A stretch of 14,231 nucleotides of DNA from Pseudomonas sp. UBA5782. GTDB lineage: Bacteria; Pseudomonadota; Gammaproteobacteria; Pseudomonadales; Pseudomonadaceae. The position numbers were made by a program, and so were the translations under genes. The notes under the pieces were generated by a model. The model was not told the origin of the DNA. It saw only the letters and a list, made by a program, of their open reading frames with translations, and did no database searches. The stretch covers positions 1 to 14,231 of the forward strand of contig DIEE01000124.1 in the NCBI GenBank assembly GCA_002418465.1. Reading direction: 5' to 3'. Below, in pieces: positions 1 to 7,701 of the stretch. Position 1 is the stretch's first letter, and each line of letters begins with the position of its first letter.

Positions 1-781
1 CGCCCCCGGCTCGACCCGGGCGAGTGTGGGGTCGTCCCGGCCTGCCGGCACGGCCGCCAGTGTCAGCGCCGCCGCGACGGCCGCTGCCGCCGCTACCGGC
101 GCCACCGCTGCCAGCGTAGCCTCCGCGGTCGCTGCCGCGTCCGAAGCCCTGGGCACCACGCCCTATGCTTCGACGCTGAACTTCGACGCCTCGGGCAACC
201 TGACCGGCACCACCGGTTTCGATGGCGTTGCCACCTCGCCGGCCGGTGTCATTTCGCTGGCGGACTGGGTGCCCGCCACCATTACCAACAGCAACACCAA
301 CCCGGTTACCTGGGGCTCCAACGGCGCCACCGCCAACGCCACCGGCCTGACCCTGGACATGCGCGGTTCGTCGCAGACCAACACCAGCTTCGCGGTGAAC
401 AGCGTCAGCCAGGACGGTTACACCACCGGCCAGCTGTCCGGTCTGGAAGTGGCTGACGACGGCAGCCTGTTCGCCACCTACACCAATGGCCAGTCGAAAG
501 TGATCGGCCAGACCGTGCTGGCGACCTTCGCCAACATGCAGGGCCTGACGCCGGTCGGCAACACCGACTGGGCGCAGTCCTTCGCCTCCGGCGAGCCGGT
601 GATCGGCGTACCGGGTTCGGGCACGCTGGGCACGCTGGCTTCCGGTTCGCTGGAAGACTCGAACGTCGACCTGACCGCCGAGCTGGTCAACCTGATCGTC
701 GCCCAGCGCAACTATCAGGCGAACGCCAAGACCATCGAGACCGAAAGCACCATCTCCCAGACCATCATCCAGATGACCTGA
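1..781 (+). CDS. flgE: Flagellar hook protein FlgE, 3' part (5' end outside window)
   Basis: FlgE polymerises into the hook, the curved joint outside the cell that links rod to filament. The reading frame is open from base 2 to the TGA at 779-781, about 259 residues, so the N-terminal half lies outside the window. The C-terminus is diagnostic: a segment reading SGSLEDSNVDLTAELVNLI, then QRNYQANAKTI, the paired C-terminal helix shared by FlgE, FlgF and FlgG. The preceding part (DGYTTGQLSGLEVADDGSLF) is the usual hook-domain beta region. The first roughly 50 residues visible are dominated by Ala, Thr, Ser and Gly and look like a low-complexity insert in the variable outer domain. A GTG at 26 is open in the same frame but is not a credible start, because a hook protein must begin with its N-terminal rod-like helix. 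A double hairpin follows the gene and separates it from flgF. The identity is secure; the reading of the extreme left edge is less so. Confidence 0.95.
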   Translation, partial: APGSTRASVGSSRPAGTAASVSAAATAAAAATGATAASVASAVAAASEALGTTPYASTLNFDASGNLTGTTGFDGVATSPAGVISLADWVPATITNSNTNPVTWGSNGATANATGLTLDMRGSSQTNTSFAVNSVSQDGYTTGQLSGLEVADDGSLFATYTNGQSKVIGQTVLATFANMQGLTPVGNTDWAQSFASGEPVIGVPGSGTLGTLASGSLEDSNVDLTAELVNLIVAQRNYQANAKTIETESTISQTIIQMT

Positions 782-794
782 TCCCGCTGCGGCT

Positions 795-820
795 CCAGGC
801 GGCAGATAACTGCCGCCTGG
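795..820 (+). other. Perfect 10-bp hairpin after flgE
   Basis: CCAGGCGGCA (795-804) and TGCCGCCTGG (811-820) form a perfect stem around the loop GATAAC. No good T-tract follows directly (only TTTGCTG), so on its own it is more likely an mRNA 3'-end stabiliser or the first part of a tandem terminator than a complete intrinsic terminator. Confidence 0.7.
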
Positions 821-832
821 TTTGCTGCAAAG

Positions 833-858
833 AAGCCTCGCTCGAGGCTTTTTCTTTT
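833..858 (+). terminator. Rho-independent terminator of the flgE transcript
   Basis: AAGCCTC (833-839) pairs with GAGGCTT (844-850) around GCTC, and TTTTCTTTT runs on through 858. Stem plus T-tract is the classical intrinsic terminator form. It lies 52 nt after the flgE stop and before the sigma-54 promoter of flgF, so it splits the hook operon from the flgF-L operon. This matches the two-unit arrangement known in P. aeruginosa. Confidence 0.85.
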
Positions 859-873
859 AAAATCAGTTGCCTA

Positions 874-886
874 AATCAATATTTTG
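874..886 (+). promoter_or_regulatory. IHF-like (or FleQ-like) site beside the flgF promoter
   Basis: AATCAATATTTTG fits the IHF consensus WATCARNNNNTTR at every defined position, inside an AT-rich stretch (855-890) that stands out in this GC-rich window. The overlapping bases 875-888 also match 9 of 14 positions of the FleQ box as I remember it (GTCAATAAATTGAC). It lies only about 5 bp upstream of the -24 element, which is closer than most IHF sites at sigma-54 promoters. Which protein, if any, binds here is open. Confidence 0.3.
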
Positions 887-889
887 TTT

Positions 890-905
890 TTGGCACAACG
901 CTTGC
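890..905 (+). promoter_or_regulatory. Sigma-54 (RpoN) promoter of flgFGHIJKL
   Basis: TTGGCAC, five bases, TTGC matches the -24/-12 consensus TGGCAC-N5-TTGC exactly. The GG is at 892-893 and the GC at 904-905, with the required 12-bp phase. Expected transcription start is near 916-918, giving a leader of about 45 nt before the flgF ATG at 962. In P. aeruginosa the flgF-L unit is reported as RpoN-dependent and controlled by the FleQ/FleSR hierarchy, and a similar scheme is likely here. Confidence 0.9.
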
Positions 906-961
906 TTTATCACTCTCGAACGATTCAATGACGGCGCTCCTCCGTCGCTTCGAGGTGATTC

Positions 962-1705
962 ATGGACAAACTTCTCTACGTCGCCATGACCGGTGCCAGC
1001 CAGAACGAAATGGCTCAGCGCGCGCACGCCAACAATCTGGCGAACGTTTCGACGTCCGGCTTCCGCAAGGACCTGGAGCAAGCCCGCTCCATGCAGGTCT
1101 TCGGCGAGAGCATGCCGTCGCGGGTCTACGCCATGAGCGAGCGTCCGGCCACCGATTTCACCCCGGCGGCGCTGCAGGAAACCGGTCGCGACCTCGACGT
1201 CGCCATCGAAGGCGATGGCTGGATGGCCGTGCAGGCGCCCAGCGGCGGCGAAGCCTACGTGCGCACCGGCAGCCTCGAAGTGGATGCCGTCGGCATCCTG
1301 CGTACCGCCAGCGGTTTCCCGGTACTGGGTAACGGCGGGCTGATTTCCGTACCCCCGGCGACCAAGATCGAGATCGGTCAGGACGGCAGCATCAGCATCC
1401 GTTCCCAGGGCCAGAGCGCCAACGTCATCGCTCAGGTCGACCGGCTCAAGCTGGTCAATCCGGACCAGAAGCAGATGGAGAAGGGCACCGATGGCCTGAT
1501 CCACATGAAGGCCGGCCAGCCCGCGCCGGACGTGGATGCCAACGTGCGCGTGGCCTCCGGCTTCGTCGAAGCGAGCAACGTCAACGCCGCCGAGGAGATG
1601 ACCTCGATCCTGGCGCTGTCCCGCCAATTCGAACTGCACATCAAGATGATGCGAACCGCCGAGGACGACTCGGCCGCATTGGCCAAGGTTTTGCAATTCA
1701 GCTGA
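962..1705 (+). CDS. flgF: Proximal rod protein FlgF
   Basis: FlgF is one of the rod proteins that form the drive shaft crossing the periplasm, added by the flagellar type III export system and therefore without a cleaved signal peptide. The protein is 247 residues. The N-terminal rod motif NNLANVSTSGF sits at residues 24-34, the same position as in FlgG, and the C-terminal half-motif (SGFVEASNVNAAEEMTSIL) closes the protein. The ATG at 962 is preceded by GAGGTGA (952-958), and it is the first gene after the sigma-54 promoter. It ends in tandem stops, TGA then TAA at 1706. A 43-nt gap with a small hairpin leads to flgG. Identity rests on order, length and motifs together, since FlgF and FlgG are paralogues. 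Confidence 0.96.
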   Translation: MDKLLYVAMTGASQNEMAQRAHANNLANVSTSGFRKDLEQARSMQVFGESMPSRVYAMSERPATDFTPAALQETGRDLDVAIEGDGWMAVQAPSGGEAYVRTGSLEVDAVGILRTASGFPVLGNGGLISVPPATKIEIGQDGSISIRSQGQSANVIAQVDRLKLVNPDQKQMEKGTDGLIHMKAGQPAPDVDANVRVASGFVEASNVNAAEEMTSILALSRQFELHIKMMRTAEDDSAALAKVLQFS

Positions 1706-1717
1706 TAAGTGATTGAA

Positions 1718-1735
1718 GCGTCGAAAAACCGACGC
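1718..1735 (+). other. Hairpin directly in front of the flgG ribosome binding site
   Basis: GCGTCG (1718-1723) and CGACGC (1730-1735) form a 6-bp perfect stem with loop AAAAAC in the flgF-flgG gap. The flgG Shine-Dalgarno sequence begins two bases later. No T-tract follows, so it is not a terminator. It might protect the downstream mRNA from decay or affect flgG initiation. Confidence 0.5.
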
Positions 1736-1736
1736 G

Positions 1737-1744
1737 AGGAGAAG
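1737..1744 (+). promoter_or_regulatory. Ribosome binding site fixing the flgG start
   Basis: AGGAGAAG lies 4 nt before the ATG at 1749. It rules out the in-frame upstream start at 1713, which would put this site inside the coding region and add twelve basic residues absent from FlgG proteins. Confidence 0.8.
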
Positions 1745-1748
1745 CCAC

Positions 1749-2534
1749 ATGCTTTCTGCACTTTGGGTCGCGAAGACCGGTCTGTCCGCCCAGGACATGA
1801 ACCTGACCACCATTTCCAACAACCTGGCGAACGTGTCGACCACCGGTTTCAAACGCGATCGCGCCGAGTTCCAGGATCTGCTCTATCAGGTTCGCCGTCA
1901 GCCGGGCGCCCAGGCGACCCAGGACAATCAGCTGCCGTCCGGCCTGCAACTGGGTACCGGTGTGCGCATCGTCGGTACGCAGAAGAACTTCACCGAAGGC
2001 AGCCTGCAGACCACCGACCAGCCGCTCGACCTGGCGGTCAACGGTGACGGCTTCTTCCAGGTGACCATGCCCGACGGCACCGTCTCCTACACCCGCGACG
2101 GTACCTTCCACCTGAACTCCGATGGCCAGGTGGTCACCGCCAACGGCTTCCCGCTGGAGCCGGCGATCGTGGTTCCGCCGGAAACCCAGACCTTCACCGT
2201 CGGTGAGGACGGCACCGTTTCCGTCACCGTGGCCGGCACTTCGACGCCCACCGTGATCGGCAACATCCAGACCGCCAATTTCATCAACCCGGCCGGCCTG
2301 CAGGCCACCGGCAACAACCTGTTCATGGAGACCGCCTCCAGCGGTGCGCCGCAGACCGGTACTCCGGGCCTCAACGGCCTCGGCACCGTGCTGCAGAACA
2401 CCTTGGAAAACTCCAACGTCAGCACGGTCGAGGAGCTGGTGAACATGATCACCACCCAGCGTGCCTACGAGATGAACTCCAAGGTCATTTCCACCGCCGA
2501 TCAGATGCTCGGCTTCGTCACCCAGAACCTGTAA
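1749..2534 (+). CDS. flgG: Distal rod protein FlgG
   Basis: FlgG is the main distal rod subunit, forming the long segment that passes through the P- and L-rings. The protein has 261 residues, the length I recall for P. aeruginosa FlgG. It starts MLSALWVAKTGLSAQDMNL, carries the rod motif NNLANVSTTGFK from residue 25, the beta-domain sequence LDLAVNGDGFFQV, and the C-terminal VEELVNMITTQRAYEMNSK segment. The start was set by the AGGAGAAG site; a longer in-frame reading from 1713 was rejected. It shares obvious DNA-level similarity with flgF around the NNLANVST motif, which reflects paralogy. flgH follows after 20 nt. Confidence 0.97.
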   Translation: MLSALWVAKTGLSAQDMNLTTISNNLANVSTTGFKRDRAEFQDLLYQVRRQPGAQATQDNQLPSGLQLGTGVRIVGTQKNFTEGSLQTTDQPLDLAVNGDGFFQVTMPDGTVSYTRDGTFHLNSDGQVVTANGFPLEPAIVVPPETQTFTVGEDGTVSVTVAGTSTPTVIGNIQTANFINPAGLQATGNNLFMETASSGAPQTGTPGLNGLGTVLQNTLENSNVSTVEELVNMITTQRAYEMNSKVISTADQMLGFVTQNL

Positions 2535-2554
2535 TACCCGCGAGGTAGCGCTCC

Positions 2555-3250
2555 ATGAACCGCCTTACCGTCATCGTCCCCGCGCTCGGAGCGCTGTTTC
2601 TCGCAGGATGCGTGGCCCCGGCCGCCAAGCCCAACGATCCGTACTACGCGCCGGTGCTGCCGCGCACGCCGATGCCGGCGGCCGCCACCAACGGCTCGAT
2701 CTACCAGCCGGGCTTCGACCAGAACCTGTACACCGATCGCAAGGCGTTCCGCGTCGGCGACATCATCACCATCACGCTGCAGGAGCGTACTCAGGCGAGC
2801 AAGAACGCCAGCTCGGACATCTCCAAGGACAGCTCGGCCAACATCGGCCTGACCTCGCTGTTCGGCGGTGCGGTGTCCGGGACCAACCCGTTGACCGGCA
2901 ACAGCGCCAACCTCGGCGCGCAGTTCAACGGCACCCGCGAGAACAAAGGCGACTCCCAGGCCGCGCAGGGCAACAGCCTGACCGGCTCGCTGACCGTGAC
3001 CATCGCTGAAGTGCTGCCCAACGGCGTGCTCGCGGTACGCGGGGAGAAATGGCTGACGCTGAACACCGGCAACGAGCTGATGCGTATCTCCGGCCTGGTG
3101 CGCGCCGATGACATCGCCACCGACAACACCGTCGTGTCGACCCGCGTGGCCGACGCCCGCATCACCTATTCCGGCACCGGCGCGTTCGCCGATGCCAGTC
3201 AGCCGGGCTGGTTGAGCCAGTTCTTCACCAGTCCGCTGTGGCCCTTCTGA
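2555..3250 (+). CDS. flgH: Flagellar L-ring lipoprotein FlgH
   Basis: FlgH forms the L-ring, the bushing in the outer membrane around the rod. The 231-residue protein begins with a lipoprotein signal peptide: basic Asn-Arg start, hydrophobic stretch, and lipobox LAGC at residues 16-19, so Cys19 should be the acylated mature N-terminus. The residue after it is Val and not Asp, which agrees with outer-membrane sorting by the E. coli rule. The middle holds the FlgH signature FRVGDIITITLQERTQASK and, later, GVLAVRGEKWLTLN. GAGGTAG (2542-2548) precedes the ATG. flgI starts 5 nt after the stop, so translation is probably coupled. Confidence 0.97.
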   Translation: MNRLTVIVPALGALFLAGCVAPAAKPNDPYYAPVLPRTPMPAAATNGSIYQPGFDQNLYTDRKAFRVGDIITITLQERTQASKNASSDISKDSSANIGLTSLFGGAVSGTNPLTGNSANLGAQFNGTRENKGDSQAAQGNSLTGSLTVTIAEVLPNGVLAVRGEKWLTLNTGNELMRISGLVRADDIATDNTVVSTRVADARITYSGTGAFADASQPGWLSQFFTSPLWPF

Positions 3251-3255
3251 GGCGC

Positions 3256-4362
3256 ATGACCATGTTCAAGTCGATGTTCGTCGGGATTGCATTGCTGTTG
3301 TCCGCCACCGTCGCTCATGCCGAGCGGCTCAAGGACATCGCCAGCATCCAGGGTGTGCGTAGCAACCAGTTGATCGGTTACGGCCTGGTGGTCGGCCTGA
3401 GCGGTACGGGCGACCAGACCACGCAGACGCCGTTCACCATCCAGACCTTCAACAACATGCTCGCGCAGTTCGGCATAAAAGTGCCGGCGGGCGGCAACGT
3501 TCAGCTGAAAAACGTTGCCGCTGTGTCGATCCATGCCGACCTGCCGGCGTTCGCCAAGCCGGGCCAGACCATCGACGTGACGATCTCCTCGATCGGCAAC
3601 TCGAAAAGCCTGCGCGGCGGCAGCCTGCTGATGACCCCGCTGAAGGGGATCGACGGCAACGTCTACGCGGTGGCCCAGGGCAACCTGGTGGTCGGTGGTT
3701 TTGACGCCGAAGGCCGCGACGGCTCGAAGATCACCGTCAACGTTCCGTCGGCCGGGCGCATTCCGGGTGGCGCGACCGTCGAGCGGCCGGTGCCGAGCGG
3801 CTTCGACCAGGGCAACAGCCTGACGCTGAACCTCAACCGTTCGGACTTCACCACCGCCAAGCACATCGTCGACAAGATCAATGAGCTGCTTGGCCCGGAC
3901 GTTGCATCAGCCATTGATGGAGGCTCTGTACGCGTCAATGCTCCGTTAGATCCGAACCAGCGCGTCGACTACATATCGATCCTCGAGAACCTCGAAGTCG
4001 ATCCGGGTCAGGCGGTTGCCAAGGTCATCATCAACTCGCGTACCGGCACCATTGTCATCGGCCAGAACGTCAAGGTTTCACCCGCTGCGGTGACCCATGG
4101 CAGCCTGACCGTAACCATCAGCGAAGACCCGATCGTCAGCCAACCCAACGCGCTGGCCGGCGGCGACACGGTGGTGGTACCGAATTCGAAGATCAAGGCG
4201 GAACAGGAAGCCAAACCGATGTTCAAGTTCGGCCCGGGTACCACGCTGGACGAGATCGTCCGTGCGGTTAACCAGGTCGGCGCGGCACCGGGCGACCTGA
4301 TGGCCATCCTCGAAGCTCTGAAACAGGCCGGCGCCTTGCAGGCCGATCTGATCGTCATCTAA
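3256..4362 (+). CDS. flgI: Flagellar P-ring protein FlgI
   Basis: FlgI forms the periplasmic P-ring in the peptidoglycan layer. From ATG 3256 it has 368 residues. A Sec signal peptide is evident: hydrophobic run (VGIALLLSA) ending in AHA before ERLKDIASIQGVR, the typical mature start of FlgI. Family hallmarks follow: NQLIGYGLVVGLSGTGDQT, NVQLKNVAAVSIHADLP, GSLLMTPLKGIDG, and the C-terminal ILEALKQAGALQADLIVI. The GAGG of the flgH stop region (3249-3252) is the only ribosome site. It is 3 nt from ATG 3256 and 9 nt from a second ATG at 3262, so a start two residues later is equally possible. An in-frame GTG at 3238 inside flgH was rejected, since it adds residues ahead of the signal peptide. 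Confidence 0.96.
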   Translation: MTMFKSMFVGIALLLSATVAHAERLKDIASIQGVRSNQLIGYGLVVGLSGTGDQTTQTPFTIQTFNNMLAQFGIKVPAGGNVQLKNVAAVSIHADLPAFAKPGQTIDVTISSIGNSKSLRGGSLLMTPLKGIDGNVYAVAQGNLVVGGFDAEGRDGSKITVNVPSAGRIPGGATVERPVPSGFDQGNSLTLNLNRSDFTTAKHIVDKINELLGPDVASAIDGGSVRVNAPLDPNQRVDYISILENLEVDPGQAVAKVIINSRTGTIVIGQNVKVSPAAVTHGSLTVTISEDPIVSQPNALAGGDTVVVPNSKIKAEQEAKPMFKFGPGTTLDEIVRAVNQVGAAPGDLMAILEALKQAGALQADLIVI

Positions 4363-4377
4363 GCGGGGATTACAGCG

Positions 4378-5643
4378 ATGGACTCACGCCTGGGCGGTAA
4401 CTACGGCAACAACACCGACTCGGGCGCGGTCACCGATCTGAACCGTCTTGCGGCCATGAAAGGCAAGAACCGGGACAGCGCGGAGAACGTCAAGAAAGTC
4501 GCCCAGGAGTTCGAGTCGCTGTTCCTCAGCCAGATGATGAAGTCCATGCGCTCGGCGAACGAAGTGCTGGCCGACAAGGACAGCCCGTTCTCCAGCCAGA
4601 CCAGCAAACAGTACCAGGACATGCACGACCAGCAGTTGGCGATGAACCTGTCCAAAGAGGGCGGCATCGGCCTGGCCGGCGTGCTCGAGCGTCAGCTCAG
4701 CCATACCACCAGCAGCGCCGGGCGCAAGAACCCGTTCGCCCAGGCTGGCGATACTGCGGCAGTCACCGCCAGCGGCGACAAGGGCAAGACCTCGTCCGGC
4801 ACTGCGGTGTGGCCGTCGTCCTCGAAGAAGCTCGCCGCCGTCGATCCGACCCGCGACGACTCCAAGCTGATCAACCAGCGTCGCCTGTCGCTGCCGGCGT
4901 CGATTTCCCAGCGCATCGCCGCCGGCATCGTGCCCGACAGTGCGGAAAAGACCGCCGCCGTGGCCAGCATCGCCGAGCAGATCGGCAGTGACTGGAAGCA
5001 GGTCCAGCAGACCGCGCAGACGCAGACTGGCAACCCGTTCCAGAACCGCATTGCCAGCCTCGACAAGAGCGCCAACGTCAACACGGCGTCGATCAGCAAG
5101 GCCGATGCGGTCGCCACCACCAGCGAGAAGACCCGTTTCAGCAGCAAGGAAGACTTCATCGAAACCATGCTGCCGATGGCCGAAGCGGCCGCCAAGCGCA
5201 TCGGCGTCGATCCACGTTACCTGGTCGCCCAGGCCGCGCTGGAAACCGGCTGGGGCAAGCACATGATTCGCCAGTCCGACGGCAGCAACGCCAACAACCT
5301 GTTCGGCATCAAGTCGCACGGCTGGAAGGGCGGCTCGGTGAATGCGCTGACCAACGAATACGTCGGCGGCAAGGAAGTGAAGGAGGTCGCCAAGTTCCGT
5401 ACCTACGACTCCTACGCGGACAGCTTTCACGACTACGTGGACTTCCTGCAGAGCAACGAACGCTACGGCGACGCGCTGAAGACCAACGGCAATTCCGAGA
5501 AATTCATGACTGAGCTGCAGGAAGCCGGCTACGCCACCGATCCGCGTTACGCCCGCAAGGTGAACCAGATCGCACGCAGCATGGACACCTATCAGTCGAT
5601 CCAGACGCTGGCTTCGGTCGGCTCTGGCACCACTCGCATATAA
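4378..5643 (+). CDS. flgJ: Flagellar rod cap and peptidoglycan hydrolase FlgJ
   Basis: FlgJ caps the growing rod and cuts a hole in the peptidoglycan for it. The 421-residue protein has two domains. The N-terminal rod-binding domain, about residues 33-108, contains VAQEFESLFLSQMMKSMR and a QLAMNLSKEGGIGLAG stretch. A Ser/Thr/Ala-rich linker of roughly 150 residues follows, then a C-terminal glucosaminidase (GH73-type) domain from about residue 255. The catalytic Glu is Glu289 in AALETGWGK. Asp352 in FHDYVDFL sits at about the right distance to match the second essential acid known from Salmonella FlgJ. GYATDPRYARK near the end is also conserved. The single-chain two-domain form is typical of beta- and gammaproteobacteria. 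GGGGAT upstream serves as a modest ribosome site. Confidence 0.96.
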   Translation: MDSRLGGNYGNNTDSGAVTDLNRLAAMKGKNRDSAENVKKVAQEFESLFLSQMMKSMRSANEVLADKDSPFSSQTSKQYQDMHDQQLAMNLSKEGGIGLAGVLERQLSHTTSSAGRKNPFAQAGDTAAVTASGDKGKTSSGTAVWPSSSKKLAAVDPTRDDSKLINQRRLSLPASISQRIAAGIVPDSAEKTAAVASIAEQIGSDWKQVQQTAQTQTGNPFQNRIASLDKSANVNTASISKADAVATTSEKTRFSSKEDFIETMLPMAEAAAKRIGVDPRYLVAQAALETGWGKHMIRQSDGSNANNLFGIKSHGWKGGSVNALTNEYVGGKEVKEVAKFRTYDSYADSFHDYVDFLQSNERYGDALKTNGNSEKFMTELQEAGYATDPRYARKVNQIARSMDTYQSIQTLASVGSGTTRI

Positions 5644-5654
5644 GGCGCTGAGCA

Positions 5655-7685
5655 ATGGCGAACCTACTTTCCATCGGTCTCTCCGGACTGTCTGCCAGCC
5701 AGGCAGCGCTCAACGTCACCGGTAACAACATCACCAACGCCGACACCGCCGGCTACACGCGCAAGACCACCGAGCAAGTGGCCGCGCTGTCGCAGCGCAG
5801 CGGCAACGTATTCATTGGCAGCGGCACCACGCTGACCGACGTGCGGCGCATGTACAGCAGCTACCTGGGCACCCAGGTGAGCACCAGCACCTCGCTGAAC
5901 AGCGACTCGCAGTCCTACTACACGCAAATCCAGCAGGTGAACTCGCTGCTGGCCGACAGCACCACCGGCATCAGCACCGTGCTGCAGAGCTTCTTCACCT
6001 CGCTGCAGACCGCTGCCGCGAGCCCGACCGATGCTGCCTCGCGGCAACTGCTGCTGACCCAGAGCAACGCGCTGTCGAGCCGTTTCAACGCGATCTACGA
6101 CCAGCTCGCCGACCAGAACGGCTACATCAACGAGCAGCTCGGCAGCATGACCACCCAGGTCAATAAGCTGGCCTCCAACGTCGCCCAGTACAACCTTGCG
6201 ATCACCCAGGCGGCGGCCACCGGCGCCACGCCCAACGACCTGCTCGATGCGCGCGACGAATCCGTTCGCCAGCTCAACGAGCTGATCGGCGTGTCCGTGG
6301 TGAACCAGGACGGCAACTACAACCTTTACATCGGTTCCGGCCAGCCGCTGGTCGTCGGCAACAGCACTTCGACGCTGAACGCGACGCCGAGCCAGGACGA
6401 CCCGACCCGCTACGCGCTGACCCTGACCCAGGGCGCCTCGACCCAGGATGTCACCGCGGCGGTGACCGGAGGCGAGATCGGCGGCCTGCTGCGCTACCGC
6501 ACCGACGTGCTCGATTCGACGATGAACGACCTTGGGCGCATGGCGCTGGTCGTCGCCGATGCCGTCAACAGCCAGCTCGGCCAGGGCCTCGACCTGAACG
6601 GCGAGTTCGGCGCCTCGCTGTTCGGCGACGTCAACAGCAGCACGCTGATCGCCCAGCGCAGCCTCGCGCAGGCGGGTAACAGCAGCACGACCTCGAACTT
6701 CAACGTCACCATCAAGGACTCCAGTGCGCTGACCACCAGCGACTACGAAGTCACCTTTACCGACAGCACGCATTACACCGTCACCCGTTCCTCGGACGGC
6801 ACCAAGTTTCCGTCCGGTAACGGCACCTACGACACCGCCGCGGCCACCGCGCCGGTGATCGACGGGTTTTCCCTGGAACTGACTGGCGGCAACGCGGCGA
6901 TGGGTGACAAGTTCACCATCATCCCGACGCGTACCGCCGCCGGTTCGATCAGCACCACGCTGACCGACGCCGATCAATTGGCGTTCTCCGCGCCGCTGGC
7001 CGGCGTGGTCACCACCGGCAACTACGGCACCGGCGCGATCACCCAGCCGACGCTGACGACCAAGATCGACATCACCGATCCGGTCGCCCAGGCCAACATG
7101 GAAACCAGCCTGCAGAGCGGCATGCCGGTGAAGATGGTGTTCGACGCCGCCGGCGCCGGCACCCAGGGCTACAACCTCTACGACTCGGCCGGCAACAACA
7201 TCGGCACCGGCACCATCGTGCCCGGCAACAACAACACCGTGACGGTCAACGTCGCGGCCAATCCGCCGAGCGTGCCGAGTGCGTTCAGCTTCGAAACCAC
7301 CGTCAGCGGCAAGCCGGGGGCCGGCGACAGCTTCACCTTTTCATTCAACGCCGACGGCACTTCCGACAACCGCAACGCGCAGAGCCTGCTGGACCTGCAG
7401 ACCAAGGCCACGGTCGGCTCCACCGGCAGCTCGGGCAAGAGCCTGGTCAGCGCCTACAGCTCGCTGATCGAGCAGGTCGGTGCCAAGACCAACCAGGCCA
7501 AGCTGGACGCCAGCGCGACCTCGGCGATCCTGACCCAGGCGCAGAGCAGCTGGGATTCCTATTCGGGGGTCAACCTCGACGAGGAGGCCGCCAACCTCAT
7601 CAAGTTCGAGCAGTACTACAACGCGTCGTCACAGATCATCCAGATCGCGCGCAGTACGTTCGATACGCTGATCAACAGCTTTTAA
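5655..7685 (+). CDS. flgK: Hook-filament junction protein FlgK (HAP1)
   Basis: FlgK is the first junction layer between hook and filament, exported through the flagellar channel. The 676-residue protein has the paired terminal helices: MANLLSIGLSGLSASQAALN with GNNITNADTAGYTRK at about 23-37, and NLDEEAANLIKFEQYYNASS followed by QIIQIARSTFDTLINSF at the C-terminus. Between them lie two beta-rich modules, about residues 348-426 and 493-568, each ending in a G-D-x-F-T strand (GDKFTIIPTR and GDSFTFSFNADG). These resemble modules in the next gene product, FlgL. Length is close to the P. aeruginosa protein. The ribosome site is weak (AAGG at 5643-5646), and the 11-nt gap to flgJ suggests coupled translation. 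Confidence 0.96.
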   Translation: MANLLSIGLSGLSASQAALNVTGNNITNADTAGYTRKTTEQVAALSQRSGNVFIGSGTTLTDVRRMYSSYLGTQVSTSTSLNSDSQSYYTQIQQVNSLLADSTTGISTVLQSFFTSLQTAAASPTDAASRQLLLTQSNALSSRFNAIYDQLADQNGYINEQLGSMTTQVNKLASNVAQYNLAITQAAATGATPNDLLDARDESVRQLNELIGVSVVNQDGNYNLYIGSGQPLVVGNSTSTLNATPSQDDPTRYALTLTQGASTQDVTAAVTGGEIGGLLRYRTDVLDSTMNDLGRMALVVADAVNSQLGQGLDLNGEFGASLFGDVNSSTLIAQRSLAQAGNSSTTSNFNVTIKDSSALTTSDYEVTFTDSTHYTVTRSSDGTKFPSGNGTYDTAAATAPVIDGFSLELTGGNAAMGDKFTIIPTRTAAGSISTTLTDADQLAFSAPLAGVVTTGNYGTGAITQPTLTTKIDITDPVAQANMETSLQSGMPVKMVFDAAGAGTQGYNLYDSAGNNIGTGTIVPGNNNTVTVNVAANPPSVPSAFSFETTVSGKPGAGDSFTFSFNADGTSDNRNAQSLLDLQTKATVGSTGSSGKSLVSAYSSLIEQVGAKTNQAKLDASATSAILTQAQSSWDSYSGVNLDEEAANLIKFEQYYNASSQIIQIARSTFDTLINSF

Positions 7686-7701
7686 CGCAGGAGGCTGAGT
7701 A

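Noticed and set aside
1713..1748. Longer flgG start
   Set aside because: It adds MKRRKTDARRSH, which is not found in FlgG, and swallows the ribosome binding site.
863..1852. Antisense open frame across flgF into flgG
   Set aside because: It would also run through the sigma-54 promoter and flgF leader; composition is that of a shadow frame.
4384..6977. Antisense open frames of over 400 codons across flgJ and flgK
   Set aside because: Same cause: complementary frames of strongly biased genes, with no ribosome site and no recognisable product.
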